This document shows positions 5,220-6,361 of a DNA stretch of 6,361 bases, in pieces. The position numbers and the translations under genes were made by a program. The stretch is from Croceibacterium_A sp965977975 (lineage in GTDB: Bacteria > Pseudomonadota > Alphaproteobacteria > Sphingomonadales > Sphingomonadaceae). Below the pieces are notes generated by a model. That model had not been told where the DNA came from, made no database searches, and worked only from the letters and a program-made list of their open reading frames with translations. The stretch is from assembly GCA_965977975.1 (NCBI GenBank), contig CBHCZH010000179.1, positions 1 to 6,361 on the forward strand. Reading direction: 5' to 3'. The first letter of the stretch is position 1. Every line of letters starts with the position of its first letter.

Positions 5220-6361
5220 GTGACCGACGCACCCTTGTTGCGCTTGCGAAAGGTCCGGCGCGAATATCCCTCGGGCGAGGGCGTGTTCGCCGCGCTGAAG
5301 AACGTCGACCTCGACATCCGCTCGGGCGAGATGGTCGCCATCGTCGGTGCCTCGGGATCGGGCAAGTCGACGCTGATGAACATCCTCGGCTGCCTCGACC
5401 GGCCCACCTTGGGAAGCTACGCGGTCGAGAGACGCGAAACGCGCGAGCTCGAGCCCGACGAGCTGGCCGCGCTGCGGCGCGAGCATTTCGGCTTCGTCTT
5501 CCAACGCTACCATTTGCTATCGGACCTCACCGCGCTCGGCAACGTCGAGGTGCCGGCGGTCTACGCCGGCCGCCCGCGCCAGGCGCGCGACCAGCGCGCC
5601 CGCGCCATTCTCGGCCGCCTCGGGCTGGCGGAGCGTACCGGTCACCGGCCGGGTCAGCTCTCGGGCGGGCAGCAGCAGCGCGTCTCGATCGCCCGCGCGC
5701 TGATGAACGGCGGCAAGGTCATCCTCGCGGACGAGCCGACCGGCGCGCTCGACAGCGCGAGCGGCGAGGAAGTGATGCGCATCCTCGCGGAGCTGCATGC
5801 CGAAGGCCACACGGTCATCCTCGTCACCCACGACATGGCCGTGGCCGAGCACGCCGACCGGATCATCGAGATCCGCGACGGCGAGATCGTCGCCGACCGC
5901 GAGCTGCGCGCGCCGCCGCAGGCCTCGGTGCCGCCGCCCGCCGAGCCGCACGGCAGCGGCTGGCAGCAATTGCTCGACCGCTTCCGCGAAGCGTTCCGCA
6001 TGGCGGTGTTGGCGATGTCCGCGCACAAGCTGCGCACGTTCCTGACGATGCTCGGCATCATCATCGGCATCGCCTCGGTCGTGTCGGTGGTCGCGCTCGG
6101 CAACGGGTCGCAGCAGCGGATCCTCGAGAATATCAGCAGCCTCGGCACCAACACGCTCGATCTCTACCCGGGCGAGGGCTTTGGCGACACGCGCGCCAGC
6201 CGCATCGAGACGCTGGTGCCTGCGGACGCCGAGGCGCTGGCCAGCCAGCCGTTCATCGACAGCGTTACGCCCAGCGTGTCGAGCAACGTTACCGCGCGCT
6301 TTCGCAACGTTGCCGCCACCGCGCAGGTCAGCGGGGTGGGGGAAGGCTACTTTCGCGTGAA
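5220..6361 (+). CDS. macB: MacB-type ABC transporter (partial, 3' end beyond window)
   Basis: The first 380 codons of the ATPase-permease of the MacAB pump, open to the end of the window; E. coli MacB has 648 residues, so roughly 270 are missing. The nucleotide-binding domain (about 5-230) has Walker A GASGSGKST (43-51), Q-loop Gln95 in FVFQRYHLLS, signature LSGGQQQR (147-154), Walker B VILADEP (167-173, Glu172 catalytic) and switch His204 in VTHD. After a Pro-rich linker the first membrane helix follows (about 271-293, KLRTFLTMLGIIIGIASVVSVV), then the start of the periplasmic domain (SLGTNTLDLYPGEGFGD, 307-323). MacB uses cytoplasmic ATP to drive expulsion of periplasmic substrates (macrolides, toxins, lipopeptides in known cases) through MacA and TolC; the substrate here is unknown. 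I chose GTG 5220 because VTDAPLLRLRKVRREY matches usual MacB starts. An in-frame ATG at 5181, overlapping macA, is possible. No frame disruption is visible. Confidence 0.93.
   Translation, partial: MTDAPLLRLRKVRREYPSGEGVFAALKNVDLDIRSGEMVAIVGASGSGKSTLMNILGCLDRPTLGSYAVERRETRELEPDELAALRREHFGFVFQRYHLLSDLTALGNVEVPAVYAGRPRQARDQRARAILGRLGLAERTGHRPGQLSGGQQQRVSIARALMNGGKVILADEPTGALDSASGEEVMRILAELHAEGHTVILVTHDMAVAEHADRIIEIRDGEIVADRELRAPPQASVPPPAEPHGSGWQQLLDRFREAFRMAVLAMSAHKLRTFLTMLGIIIGIASVVSVVALGNGSQQRILENISSLGTNTLDLYPGEGFGDTRASRIETLVPADAEALASQPFIDSVTPSVSSNVTARFRNVAATAQVSGVGEGYFRV

Noticed and set aside
4373..5407. Minus-strand 344-codon frame opposite macA and the macB start
   Set aside because: Shadow of the strongly supported macA and macB frames.
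1..6361. CRISPR array, tRNA, rRNA, insertion sequence or integrase attachment site
   Set aside because: No spaced direct-repeat array, no tRNA T-loop signature, no transposase or integrase frame and no terminal inverted repeat pair with target duplication was found.

Overview
The window is very GC-rich, codes almost wall to wall on both strands, and looks like a chromosomal piece of an alphaproteobacterium. Sphingomonadales (Sphingomonas, Novosphingobium or Erythrobacter relatives) is my best guess. It rests on codon use, the protein sequences and the short GC-rich palindromic repeats; no marker gene proves it.

Layout. Positions 1-1417 (plus strand) hold a small lysine-tailed coiled-coil-like protein and a 324-residue protein with two copies of a phage-type helix-turn-helix (HTH) unit. 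A palindromic repeat element has inserted in frame between the two HTH copies, and a second, decayed palindromic repeat lies just upstream of the gene. Positions 1418-1891 have no convincing gene. This stretch is visibly less GC-rich and holds several inverted repeats, including a near-perfect 25-bp palindrome, and ends in a strong hairpin plus T-tract terminator that points along the plus strand. Positions 1892-3897 (minus strand) are a two-component operon: a CpxR/OmpR-like response regulator followed by a CpxA-like sensor kinase, overlapping by ATGA. Positions 3898-4009 are the divergent control region. Positions 4010-6361 (plus strand) are macA and the 5' part of macB, encoding a MacAB-type tripartite efflux or export pump; macB runs off the window.

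How the genes probably work together. The kinase senses something in the periplasm or envelope and phosphorylates the regulator. The 112-bp divergent region carries three direct copies of a GTAAA-like motif (GTAAA, GCAAA, GTAAA on the minus strand) spaced exactly 11 bp apart, one helical turn. This is the pattern expected for tandem binding by an OmpR/PhoB-family regulator, and the motif resembles the E. coli CpxR box. The simplest model is a self-contained module in which a Cpx-like system autoregulates and controls the MacAB pump. The outer-membrane partner (a TolC-type protein) is not in the window.

The most unusual items are the palindromic element domesticated inside the HTH gene, the three-repeat operator, and the plus-strand terminator with no obvious plus-strand gene directly before it.
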